A DNA stretch of 18,242 nt from Actinidia chinensis. Taxonomy: Eukaryota; Streptophyta; Magnoliopsida; Ericales; Actinidiaceae. Made by a program: the position numbers and the translations under genes. Shown here piece by piece: positions 9,966-17,640 of the stretch (position 1 is its first letter; each line of letters starts with the position of its first letter). The notes below the pieces were generated by a model. The model was not told the DNA's origin, did not search any database, and saw nothing but the letters and a program-made list of their open reading frames with translations. The stretch spans positions 17,501 to 35,742 of the forward strand of contig VIGQ01001511.1 in the NCBI GenBank assembly GCA_009663005.1. Reading direction: 5' to 3'.

Positions 9966-10360
9966 CCAGCGACTGTTAATGCTCTCTCATGAGTCTTCTT
10001 CTGTTCCCCAAAAAACAAAACTAACCCGTTAGTGTGACTCTAAACCACGCATTTGTTTGGTTGCGATAAAAAAATTCATTCTCCAACTAATAGAAAGGCT
10101 GCCTGAAAATTAAGGCTTCCGTTGCCGAGTTTTTAGCTCAGAACACTTTCTAAAACCGCTTTTGAATCAAACTAGCGTCTTTTCTATATCTTTTCCCATG
10201 AGTTAAAGAGTATTTTAATGTTTTCTAGAAGGCTGATTCTGAATGGCAACTAGAAGAGCCTAACAGATTTAGCATTCAAAACATCAACACTTTTTCTTCA
10301 CAAACATTTTCCTCGTAACCAGACGAATGAGAAAGTGAAATCGTAGTCAGAAAAAGAGAT

Positions 10361-10640
10361 TTATAGTTTCTTAGTGCCGGCAACCATTATGGGTTCGTGA
10401 GGTAGTGCAGAATCATACTTGAGCGGCGATGGACAAACCCTGAAACCTACGAAGAGAGAGAGAGAGAAATGACTTGATTGTACAGAGAGCGGTGGTCTTA
10501 GATTAGGGTTTTCAAGACGTTGGTTTGGGTTGGGTCTGGATTCGATTATGCAGGCCACGCTTAAGCCCAGTTTTAGGTGGGAATGGGCCCATTTCTTGAA
10601 GCCTATTGGGAAGAAAAAAGGCTTGAAGCCCAGGTTTAAG
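10361..10640 (-). pseudogene. Captured promoter and 5' leader of an unknown host gene, right arm
   Basis: This is the inverted counterpart of 6400-6720. The TGGGCCCA site II motif is at 10583-10590 and the telo-box at 10504-10511. A candidate start codon at 10387-10385 opens a short frame reading MVAGTKKL before a stop. That short peptide is not enough to identify the gene. A longer minus-strand frame across this region is broken in the left arm, so I treat it as chance. The segment ends without a visible following exon. Confidence 0.45.
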
Positions 10641-10859
10641 TGGTAATCAACAATGAAAGGGTTTTTTAATATCCAATGGATTTCAAATATGGCGAGAGTA
10701 ATTAAAACAGTAAAACAAATAAAGTGAACAGTTTGGATCATTATAATTGTGTTTACGATGTTGGCTATTGTACATTATCCTATAGTCATATTATGTTGAA
10801 AAATCAACCAAGTAAGTTTCGACGTAAGGATTAGAAGGTTTCAAAAATTTGACTAGAAA

Positions 10860-11480
10860 ATAAAAATTTTGATTTTTTATTGATAGGTCAAAATTGAATT
10901 TTGTGGAATTACATATATTTATAAACTAGTTATTGTTCCGTACTCATTAGGCAACTATGTAAAAAAAATAACCATCTCTTAACAAACTTGTTAAAGTTTT
11001 ATATTATTTTTGTCCTATAAATTTATAAATTAATTTTAATAAATATAAAAAAAATAGAAGTATGAAATACGTTCTCTTTTAATTTGAGGTTCATTTTTTT
11101 TCTGCTTTATTTTTCTCTTTTATTGTCTTTATTTGAATTTTTTTCACTGATTAATCAGGACGCACTAACGCCTAAGCCCTAAGCCTACATTCTTAATTAT
11201 GATTTCCATGAAAAAGGGTAGCTGCAATTAGTAGAATGACATAACTGCAACATGAAAAGTTCAAGATTTTGGAAAGCATCAAAAAGCATTGAGGCATACC
11301 AGATGATTACCTTTCAGTTTCAACACCATTGGGGGGTGGGCCCAAAGCTTACAGCTGAAAATATTTGCAAATTTTAGCGTTATTGTGTGTTTTTTTTTTA
11401 AACACAAAACTATGTGGTATTGTTGATTTTTATGTAGCTAATTTGTATTGTGGCTTTTGATTAAAACGGATACAACACTT
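10860..11480. other. AT-rich segment between right arm and right terminus, no gene
   Basis: No coding region is supported. It contains T-runs, a GCCTAAGCCCTAAGCCTA stretch near 11170-11187 and a GGGGGGTGGGCCC stretch at 11330-11342. Its relation to 5140-6180 on the other side is weak, so the palindrome may end near 10850-10900 or continue in heavily diverged form. Confidence 0.5.
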
Positions 11481-11484
11481 AAAA

Positions 11485-11890
11485 TAGGCACGATATGCCA
11501 CGACCACACAATTAAAATACGGGCATGAACACCTCCGATTAAGTAATGGCCCGATATGGCACGACACGAGTCATGACACAACCTAAGTTAGTCGGCTAGG
11601 AGGCACGATACGATTAAGTAAGCGAGTCGGCACGGCAGGCATGACTGTAGTCCCAAACACACACGACTACGTTAGCTGCCGCACGGCAACAACATGATTA
11701 AGTAGCAGGCCGGCGTGGCACAATAAAGAAACTGGCACCTCACGACACAACATAACACGATTAAAATTGACACGGCATGATTAAAAAAACGCACGACATG
11801 GCACGATTAAGTAAATAGGCCTCGCCGGAACGACACAAAGCATGATGGGCCACAGAAAAAAAGTGGCACAGCACGCACAGAGGGCACTTT
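11485..11890 (-). repeat. Subterminal GGCACGA / CACGATTAAGTA repeats
   Basis: Short related units recur through this stretch. GATTAAGTA occurs near 11537, 11612, 11697 and 11805, and related GATTAAAA units near 11759 and 11779, each among GGCACGA, CACGACA or CACGGCA motifs. Spacing is irregular, about 75-110 bp. Such GC-rich subterminal motif clusters are typical binding arrays of plant hAT elements. A smaller cluster lies at the other end of the composite, 4975-5130. Confidence 0.65.
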
Positions 11891-11934
11891 GACACCTCTA
11901 ACATTGGGTCACACTTGGTCATATTGGTATTTGG

Positions 11935-12090
11935 GCAAAATAATGAAGCTTTTCAAATCATGGGAGACATCATAACCTATTGTTCAATCAAGCAATTAGG
12001 AGAACGTTATCTCACAGAGAAGAAAGGTTAAGAATAGCAAAAAAGACTTGATGAACTATTAGAAAGTGAATTAAAGAAGTTAACAAAAGG
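11935..12090 (+). pseudogene. Third FAR1/FRS-like 5' segment, outside the palindrome
   Basis: This matches 9800-9950 in the same direction: ATAATGAAGCTTTTCAAATC against ACAATGAAGCTTCTCTAATC, then the TTAAGAATAGCAAAAAAG block at 12028-12045 and the GAAAGTGAATTAAAGAAGTT block against GAAAGTAAATTGAATAAGTT. It is the same part of the FAR1/FRS-like exon 2, diverged further. It starts just right of the hAT-like terminus at 11900 and ends where LINE-like sequence begins, so it could be the remnant of an ancestral FRS locus rather than part of the composite. Confidence 0.6.
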
Positions 12091-12189
12091 GTGAATTATG
12101 AAGAGGAGGGGGGAAAAGTTAAGTTATTTGTGTGGTGGTGAAAGAGGTGGAGATCCCTTATGAAAGGATGTGGTGTGTTCTCTCAATTG

Positions 12190-12390
12190 GCACATTGGTG
12201 ACTTCCCAGATTTTATAGTTACTAGTTTTTGATTGGCTACCTTTTGGAGGGTGAAACAGGTTCACTTGATGTAATAGTTGTTTTCGAGTCAAGAATTAAC
12301 TAGTTTATAGGATCATTGGATTGAGGCACCAATCCCGATGGGAGCTGTTCTTGTCCAACTTTGGACCCTATTCCTTTGAGTTAATCTGTC
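12190..12390 (+). pseudogene. Decayed LINE (L1-type) endonuclease fragment
   Basis: Motifs occur in the order expected for the C-terminal half of a plant L1-type endonuclease: DFPDFIV (12200-12220), then in another frame DWLPFGG with RFT.CN (12231-12272; stop codons sit where W is expected), then ESRIN.FIGSLD (12285-12322), then NFGPYSFE (12358-12381). These correspond to the known DF.DFI, DLPL.GG.FTW, SRIDRFL...DW and GP.PFRF motifs. At least two frameshifts and several stops rule out function. No reverse transcriptase domain follows. Confidence 0.55.
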
Positions 12391-12621
12391 TTCGTAGACT
12401 AACCTTTAGATGTGTTCCTTTAGCTCTAATTTTGATTGGAGGTTTAAGAGGCGTCCTGGCCCTTTTGTGCTATTGGTTTTTTACGATGGATTCCTCACTT
12501 GAATTTAGAATCAACCATCTTTGATTTCTGGATTAAACACGCACCATTAAATCCTTTAACATAACTTAAACAATTTGACAATAATGCCCTACGATCTTAT
12601 TCTCTAACAATGCACTAATCA

Positions 12622-14145
12622 CCCACTCATCCTTCTATATATAACAATGAAGCAAATATATGGGGGGGGGGGGGGGGGTGGGAGGGAACATGACCCAAAA
12701 CTTAAGGGGCGAAGTAAAATTGTTGTTTTTGAGTGGGGGATCTCCAAGTTTCTGTTGGGCTAGAAAATTGTAAATGTTTTGGGTCTGATGTTTAAATTGC
12801 TGTCCATTGTGAGTAGATAAGAAGGAAGGAAGCGAGCCCCTTCATTAAAGAATGATTGTAGTAGTGAGAAGAAAGGTCAAGGGCAAGGTAGTCGTGTTTC
12901 TTGGGAGGAATTAACTTGGAGGCAACGTTCTTGGATTTGTTTTGCTTCAGAAGGGGAGATGTGCAGAGAAGGAATAATCACTTTGGGAAGGCTGTTATTG
13001 ATTGAGTGGAGCGTTTAAAAGGAGGAGTTAGTCTAGCATTGTGGTGGTTCTATCAAATGCTATATACGCGGTAGAGGCGAGAAGGCCAGCTTTATAGGAA
13101 TGTTGGAATTGCACTTTTATTGGTGAAAAGGAACAGGCGTGGTGGCGTGCCTAATGACCCATCCTTAAGGAGGATAAGATTGTTAATGCTTTGATTGGCA
13201 TGAATGAGACAAGGTTCTTGGGTGTCAATTCACTACGAAGTTTTATAGAATTGTTTTAGAGTAGTAGTTAGAAAAGAGTTGTCACATGTCACAGCGGCCC
13301 ATTACATGTTTTTTGAGTCGGAGGAGTTTAAAATAGCTTTGATGATTTCGTTAATTGCCCGAATGCTTAAGAAGAGTGGAGGGACATCAACAATTTTCCG
13401 ACATTTTTAGTGGGTTGGGAGTGTATAAAATCCTTGGCAAGACTTTTTCTTGTGAAGAGGGTTATTGGGACTACTATGCTTGGGGTTGTGTTGTATTGGA
13501 ATGGAGTTGGGAGGAGTGAGCATACGGTATTAATGGCCTTGTGGACTCATACTGTGGGAAGAGATTTTTTGAACTTTTTCGAAACTTCTGCAGATTCTTT
13601 CTTTGAGGGGCAGTTTTTAATGGCTGACCAGTGTGATTTTTGGTATGGTACTTTGGTGTGGGATATTTGAATTGAGGGACAAGATCTTCAGCCTTTTCCA
13701 GGAAACTGAATTCGGTGGAAAATGCGTTGCAGAAGAATGTTGGTCTTGGAATCGGGTGGTGTCTTGTTGTCATGAGAGTTTTGGTGGCTTCAATAACAAG
13801 TTGTAGGGTTGTTGCTGCTCGATGTTTCAATTTCGGCTACAGATAGGGGCCTCTGGTTTGGGAATGGAACCTTCACTTCGCATCTTTCTCCCACTATTCC
13901 CACGTGAGGGAGGGGAGTACTTATTGATGAAATTGGTGTTGTAATGCATAAAAGTAACAGGGAGTAATCGTTTTTGTTGCCACTGTCCAGTGGCCACAGA
14001 ACTTTGGAGTTTGGTTACCTTTTGTTATTTTGTGTGTAAATTTTATCATTGGTTGTTTCACTTTGTCCCGTGAATTGACAAATAAAACCTTAATAGTTTC
14101 CAATCATTTGTTTTGGTCTCGCTCCTCGTAATTCATTTAAAAATT
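12622..14145 (+). repeat. Long direct repeat, copy B
   Basis: This is the same unit as 1-1790, about 10.8 kb downstream of it and in the same orientation. It lacks about 190 bp found in copy A, has a 17-G run at 12662-12678, and differs by many one-base indels. It ends near AATTCATTTAAAAATTTTG at about 14145. Open frames here (including a 118-codon minus-strand one near 13474-13830) are not preserved in copy A. It sits between the N-terminal-type and C-terminal-type FAR1/FRS remnants and so may have interrupted them. Confidence 0.8.
12662..12678. repeat. 17-G homopolymer
   Basis: An uninterrupted run of 17 G residues followed by TGGGAGGG. It is unusual length for a G-run in AT-rich plant DNA and could form a G-quadruplex. 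The other repeat copy has a broken version at 73-101. Confidence 0.9.
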
Positions 14146-14345
14146 TTGAACGGAAAATGAAAAAAAAAAGACAAAAGAAGACAGTGCAAATTTCTGCTAG
14201 TTTTTTTTTAATAAAATAGATGGAGGGATCAGGCACATTGCATAGAACTGATTAAAAATGTAAGGTTGAATTGTCAATTAAACTATAGGGACTCCAAAGT
14301 GGAACTTTTTCCCTAAATTACAGGACCAACTATAAAATTTACCTT
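14146..14345. other. Short spacer with an inverted echo of the repeat B tail
   Basis: The stretch 14265-14342, read on the minus strand (GGTAAATTTTATAGTTGGTCC, then a TTCCACTTTG block, then AATTGACAA), resembles 14035-14090 at the tail of repeat B on the plus strand. The inserted unit may therefore extend to about 14342, where FAR1/FRS-like sequence resumes. No gene is visible. Confidence 0.4.
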
Positions 14346-14359
14346 GGTTTAGAGAGAAA

Positions 14360-14835
14360 GCTAACAATATTTGAATTGCGTACAAGCTGGATGGATATTT
14401 AATAAAATTTGATGCTTCGGAGATCAAATCTGCTTTATGGAGAATATTTGATTGTAGTGCTTTTCGATATTTTTATGTACGGTTCATTACATCCATCATT
14501 AGACGGATCAACATTGAGGACTCTCTTTTAACAATTGGAGCATGTCGCTATGATAACATGTGCGATGCCTTTGGTGAGGTTCTGTCTTTGGCAAAAGATT
14601 GCAAGAAAGGTATGAAAGGTGATGCAACAAACTACGACGCAAATAAAAATAAGAGTTCAACGAACCTAGAGTTACTTAGTGAAGCAATAAGATTTTCGGT
14701 ACTCCCAATGATACCTCTTCACTTAGAGGAGTTATAGTTCTGAAAGAGAGTACAAACATGGTTGACTTATTGGTTGTCCGTAAAAAAAGGAGACCACCAT
14801 ATAAACCGAAGTGAAGAAGGAAAGAAAAAATGAAG
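14360..14835 (+). pseudogene. Decayed FAR1/FRS C-terminal fragment (SWIM-like region onward)
   Basis: One frame from about 14370 reads KLDGYLIKFDASEIKSA, then LWRIFDCSAFRYFYVRF, then RRINIEDSLLTIGACRYDNM and AFGEVLSLAKDCKKGM. This follows the FRS order: V.F..SE.KA, the SWIM zinc finger CSC..FE..G.LCRH, and the helix with RY..LC....... The SWIM cysteines and histidine are lost (LW and FRYFY occupy their places). A frameshift leads to VVRKKRRPPYKPK near 14776-14814, matching the VR.KGRPP.KRK tail of the family. An intron-like segment ends in TTACAG at 14927. It is a pseudogene, not a working transcription factor. Confidence 0.65.
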
Positions 14836-15490
14836 ACAAAGCCCAACGTAAGCAATGTATTAAGTTTATGGCTCATTGCTTACAAATTATATTATTTTTG
14901 GTAATCTCAATTATTTTACAATTACAGGAATTTAGGAGGCTGGCCATGATGCTTGGAAACACCGGAGAGTAAAATTTAAATTTGAAGAATCTTCTTTGTG
15001 TAACAAGGAAAAAGAAGAATATTTTTTTTATTTCATAGAATTTTTGGTTCTTAAAGTTTCATTTCAATTACTAGTTAATAGTTCGATGAATAGGATAAAT
15101 TGTAGAAGGTTAGAAGTACACATTTGAACGACAGATTCCATGGAGGCGGTTGTTATTCTAGGCAACCAGAATATGTTACAGTGAGGAAACTTCTCATTCA
15201 AACCAAGTGTTGATGGAGCTGAAAAAACTTGCATACAATAGAAACTGCATACAATACTCACCAATGAACATGGAGCCAAACTTACAAAATCACCAAATTT
15301 CCGAATGATCACCCAATTTTACAAAATTGTTGAGTATTTTTTTATTTCTGATAAGTGACATAATTCTCTGCCTAGCTAGAATATGCTAAACTAGGGCAAA
15401 GGGATGTCACTTGTAGAATCAAAAAGATCAATAAGCCACAATTTTTTTATATCAATTATTTTATCTCAATTGATAATTAACTAATACATA
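14836..15490. other. No gene recognised
   Basis: After the acceptor-like TTACAG at 14927 a short exon-like piece (GGAGGCTGGCCATGATGC) could be the last trace of the FAR1/FRS-like gene. The rest, including 15060-15320, has interrupted frames without recognisable motifs. An acceptor-like ATATTTTTAAG at 15489-15499 precedes the protease-like sequence. Confidence 0.35.
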
Positions 15491-15499
15491 TTTTTAAGA

Positions 15500-15988
15500 T
15501 GCTTGGTGATGATTGGAGGGCTGTGATTACTATACACGTTGGAAACGGGGGAGAACATATTGAACATACAAGGGCAGATAATAAGTTGGCTGTGAAAATA
15601 TATTAATAACACCGATCGAATAGATAAGGCTGGATGTTTATTAATAAGTTGGTTATGTGTTTACTTATTATAAAAGAATGTGGAGTGGTCATAGAAGAAG
15701 ATTATCCATTTGTGGATAGAAAAAGACTGTAAGTCTGACAAGTGATATATAAAAGATATGTATTCATAAATGTCTTATTAAGATAAAGATTGATCTCTCT
15801 TTTATTGTATTCTTGTGCTTTTAGAAACCCCGATTTTTTTATCAAAGATGATGAATCGTTTACTGAAACAATAGTATCCGGAAAAATTGAAACATTTGCA
15901 CAAGCATCCCATGGCTGGTCAATACAGTATATCTTCATTTGGAAGATCTACATATATATAGAAATATATATATTATATAATATATATC

Positions 15989-16021
<33 letters not shown>

Positions 16022-16235
16022 ATATATATATATATATTTGTGGAGTAAAAGTAGTTATCAATATTTTTACTAATTCTGAAATATTTTCTTCTGTTGGAAA
16101 TTTATGATCCAAAACGAGATGACGAACTAGACAAACGCGCAATTTTAATACGGGTATGAGTATAGAAAATAATTGGATATTATTGGGTGAAAAATTTTTT
16201 GGGGGTGAAATGGATAAGGTCATAAAGTCGGCGAG
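15500..16235 (+). pseudogene. Decayed papain-family (C1A) cysteine protease
   Basis: Pieces in the correct family order are visible. DDWRAVITIHV (15508-15540) fits the DWR..AVT.I..QG start of the mature enzyme. IIKECGVVIEEDYPF (15667-15711) fits the YI...G...E.DYPY region. After an acceptor at 15824 come RNPDFFIKDDESFTETI and GKIETFAQASHGW (to about 15919), fitting the segment before the GIY motif. KRAILI near 16133-16150 fits HAV.I.GYG, and YWVKNFLGVKWIR (16181-16219) fits YW..KNSWG..WG. The catalytic Cys segment (CGSCWAF) is not visible, the catalytic His position reads Arg (CGC, 16136-16138), and SWG has become FLG. A TA microsatellite has expanded inside it. Confidence 0.6.
15951..16037. 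repeat. TA microsatellite inside the protease pseudogene
   Basis: About 87 bp of almost pure TA and ATATAT units broken by single C, G or AA. It lies between the QASHGW segment and the KRAILI segment, where the family has a GIY-containing loop. It keeps one frame open as a run of Y and I codons, which is compositional. Confidence 0.9.
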
Positions 16236-16520
16236 ATCTAATCGTTTCGTATATCCAAGTCTCTTGTTAGCATCGTCTCGTTAGGGTTTGTTTTTTTGTC
16301 ATTGCATTTCAAGATTAGGATAAAGTAAAAAAAGTTCATACAATTAGAAAATGAAAATATTTGTTGAACCATTATTTATAATTGGCATGATACTAAGGCT
16401 CGGACGTAGTGATTTATTTGAGGTTATTTCAAAAAAAATATTTTTTAATGTCTCATTCTCTTTTGAATTTACAGAGGGAAGTGGTTATGGTGAAGTTTTA
16501 ACGAGGGGTTCATGATGAGA
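16236..16520 (+). pseudogene. Possible intron and last exon of the protease pseudogene
   Basis: After 16235 the sequence is AT-rich and intron-like, ending TTTGAATTTACAG at 16474. The next codons read EGSGYGEVLTRGS in one frame, resembling the WGE.GYG.V.RGS tail of papain-type enzymes. The match is short, so this is tentative. Confidence 0.3.
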
Positions 16521-16650
16521 ATGGTGTACGACTACTTGCAATGTGAGCGATGAGGATGGGAGTACTTAGCGTGAGAGTGTTGATGACGAGGATTGATGTT
16601 GATGAAAGTACTTGCAATGAGAGCGATGATGGTGAGAGTACATCAACTCT
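16520..16650 (+). repeat. Degenerate GATGA / GTACTTGCAATG repeats
   Basis: Units such as GTACTTGCAATG..AGCGATGA recur near 16607 with a close relative (CTACTTGCAATGTGAGCGATGA) near 16532, with related GAGAGTGTTGATGACGA units between. Read in frame, parts give ESTCNESDDGEST, an acidic low-complexity sequence. It may be a decaying minisatellite or the remnant of an acidic coding linker. I cannot name a protein. Confidence 0.5.
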
Positions 16651-17460
16651 TTGAAAACAAAGGACCATTCTATCATAAAAGAACTAGTAAGAAGCTCACC
16701 GATTCCATCTCCACTAAATTTTTTTTTTTTCCGCATTCCACATATGTAAAATTGGATGGACCACCAGGAAAAAACTTGGTTGTTTTGTAAGTTTGACGGA
16801 GTTTGTTTTGTTTGGTTTTAGCTTGATTGGCCATGATTTTCCTGAATCTTCAACAAGGCTTTGAAGGTATTATTAATATCTTGGTCATTTAGTGCTTGGT
16901 ATGAGGTACCTTAAAAATGTCTGGCTTATTAGTTCTGATTTTTTTCTCATTGTTAGATTCTTGGCATGTGACTCTAATTATTTCTCTTTGTGAGTGCTTG
17001 AGTCATCCAATTTTTTCTTGTCGCATTCATGTGTTGTATTGAGGAACATTATTCATCTAAGATAACCTAATTTTGTCTGTGTACGGCGCACGATTGTGTG
17101 TCTGGTCTGTCTTGGGTACCTGTAAACCTCAAATGCCAAAATACCAGAGGAAACTCTATAACAAGTTCCCTTTACATTTTTTATATGGGGTACTTTTAAT
17201 TTTCTCAAACAACTTGAAATTGTGTGGTGATGGTTGATATGGTTCTTGATCTTGGATTTGAAGAAGGAAAAGAGAGGAAAGGGAATATATAGAAAAGAAA
17301 TGAAGTAGAATATAAATTCTCCTTCCTGGTTGGATTGATATATTAGGTTTCTTTTTTGGTGGAAACTACACCAAAATATTAGTTTTCTTAACATATTTCC
17401 CTTCTCTTCTCCTGTATACAATTTCTCTAAACAGATCAAAACGGAATTTGATATAGATTT
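16651..17460. other. No gene recognised
   Basis: This contains a 12-T run at 16719-16730 and a purine-rich stretch near 17255-17310. The 128-codon minus-strand frame at 17053-17439 has low-complexity composition and no recognisable domain, so I do not call it a gene. Confidence 0.45.
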
Positions 17461-17640
17461 TTTGAAAAAATTACAAGAAACCTTTCATAGTTTGACATTG
17501 GTAACAAATTAAACCTAAACTTTTTAATCCGTTAACATTTGAATTTTTTTAACAAAATACAAGAAAACACTACCATTTTTACCTTGGTAACAAATTAAAT
17601 TCTAAATATTTTAAGTCGTCATAATTTAAACTATCTATCG
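17461..17640. repeat. Two-copy tandem repeat, period about 86 bp
   Basis: The block TACAAGAAA...TTGGTAACAAATTAAA followed by TAAACTTTTTAATCCGT starts at 17472 and recurs at 17558 with TTGGTAACAAATTAAATTC and ATTTTAAGTCGTC. The unit resembles the TTTGGTAACAAATTAAACC-type text common at plant transposon edges. The copies are clearly diverged. Confidence 0.7.

Larger units (their letters stand above)
9025..10850 (-). repeat. Right arm of giant inverted repeat
   Basis: This is the inverted partner of 6180-8967, with only a 57-nt spacer (8968-9024) between the inner ends. It lacks the nested insertion, so it preserves the uninterrupted order: centre, FAR1/FRS-like 5' region reading outward (plus strand), then a captured promoter and leader reading inward (minus strand). 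The centre of symmetry computed from two separate matched blocks is the same (about 8996). Confidence 0.9.
4959..11900. mobile_element. Composite element with hAT-like termini enclosing a giant palindrome
   Basis: The left end begins CAGAGGGTCAGTGGCCC and the right end, read inward on the minus strand, begins TAGAGGTGTCAAAGTGCCC. These align as imperfect inverted ends of the TAGRGGTGTCAA type known from plant hAT elements. Both ends have GC-richer subterminal zones full of GGCACGA, CACGACA and related motifs (4975-5130 and 11485-11890), another hAT habit. No 8-bp target duplication is seen: the flanks are GATGATTA on the left and ACATTGGG on the right. The two ends may therefore belong to a rearranged element or to separate insertions. 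No hAT transposase is present. Confidence 0.5.

Noticed and set aside
10361..10741. 126-codon minus-strand open frame
   Set aside because: It lies in the right palindrome arm and the matching left-arm sequence is frameshifted, so it is not conserved as protein. It crosses promoter-like motifs rather than a coding region.
11485..11890. CRISPR-like array because of spaced repeats
   Set aside because: Units are short, degenerate and irregularly spaced, and the genome is clearly plant. They fit transposon subterminal repeats.
13474..13830. 118-codon minus-strand frame and other frames in the long direct repeats
   Set aside because: One-base indels between copies A and B break each of these frames in the other copy.
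1..14145. Reading copies A and B as LTRs of one 14-kb retrotransposon
   Set aside because: No primer-binding site after copy A, no polypurine tract before copy B, no gag or pol between them, and no TG...CA edges that I can place. It is kept only as an open option.
15790..16107. 105-codon plus-strand frame taken as an intact small protein
   Set aside because: Its first third is a papain-like exon remnant and the rest is translated TA microsatellite, so it is part of a pseudogene.
16680..16790. Possible transposase-associated motif in a KKLTDSISTKF / DGPPGK stretch
   Set aside because: The resemblance to plant CACTA-type domains is too short and lacks the expected conserved residues.
17053..17439. 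128-codon minus-strand open frame, the longest in the window
   Set aside because: No recognisable domain, biased low-complexity composition (F, S, K and H runs), and no neighbouring exon-like signals. Open frames of this length occur by chance.
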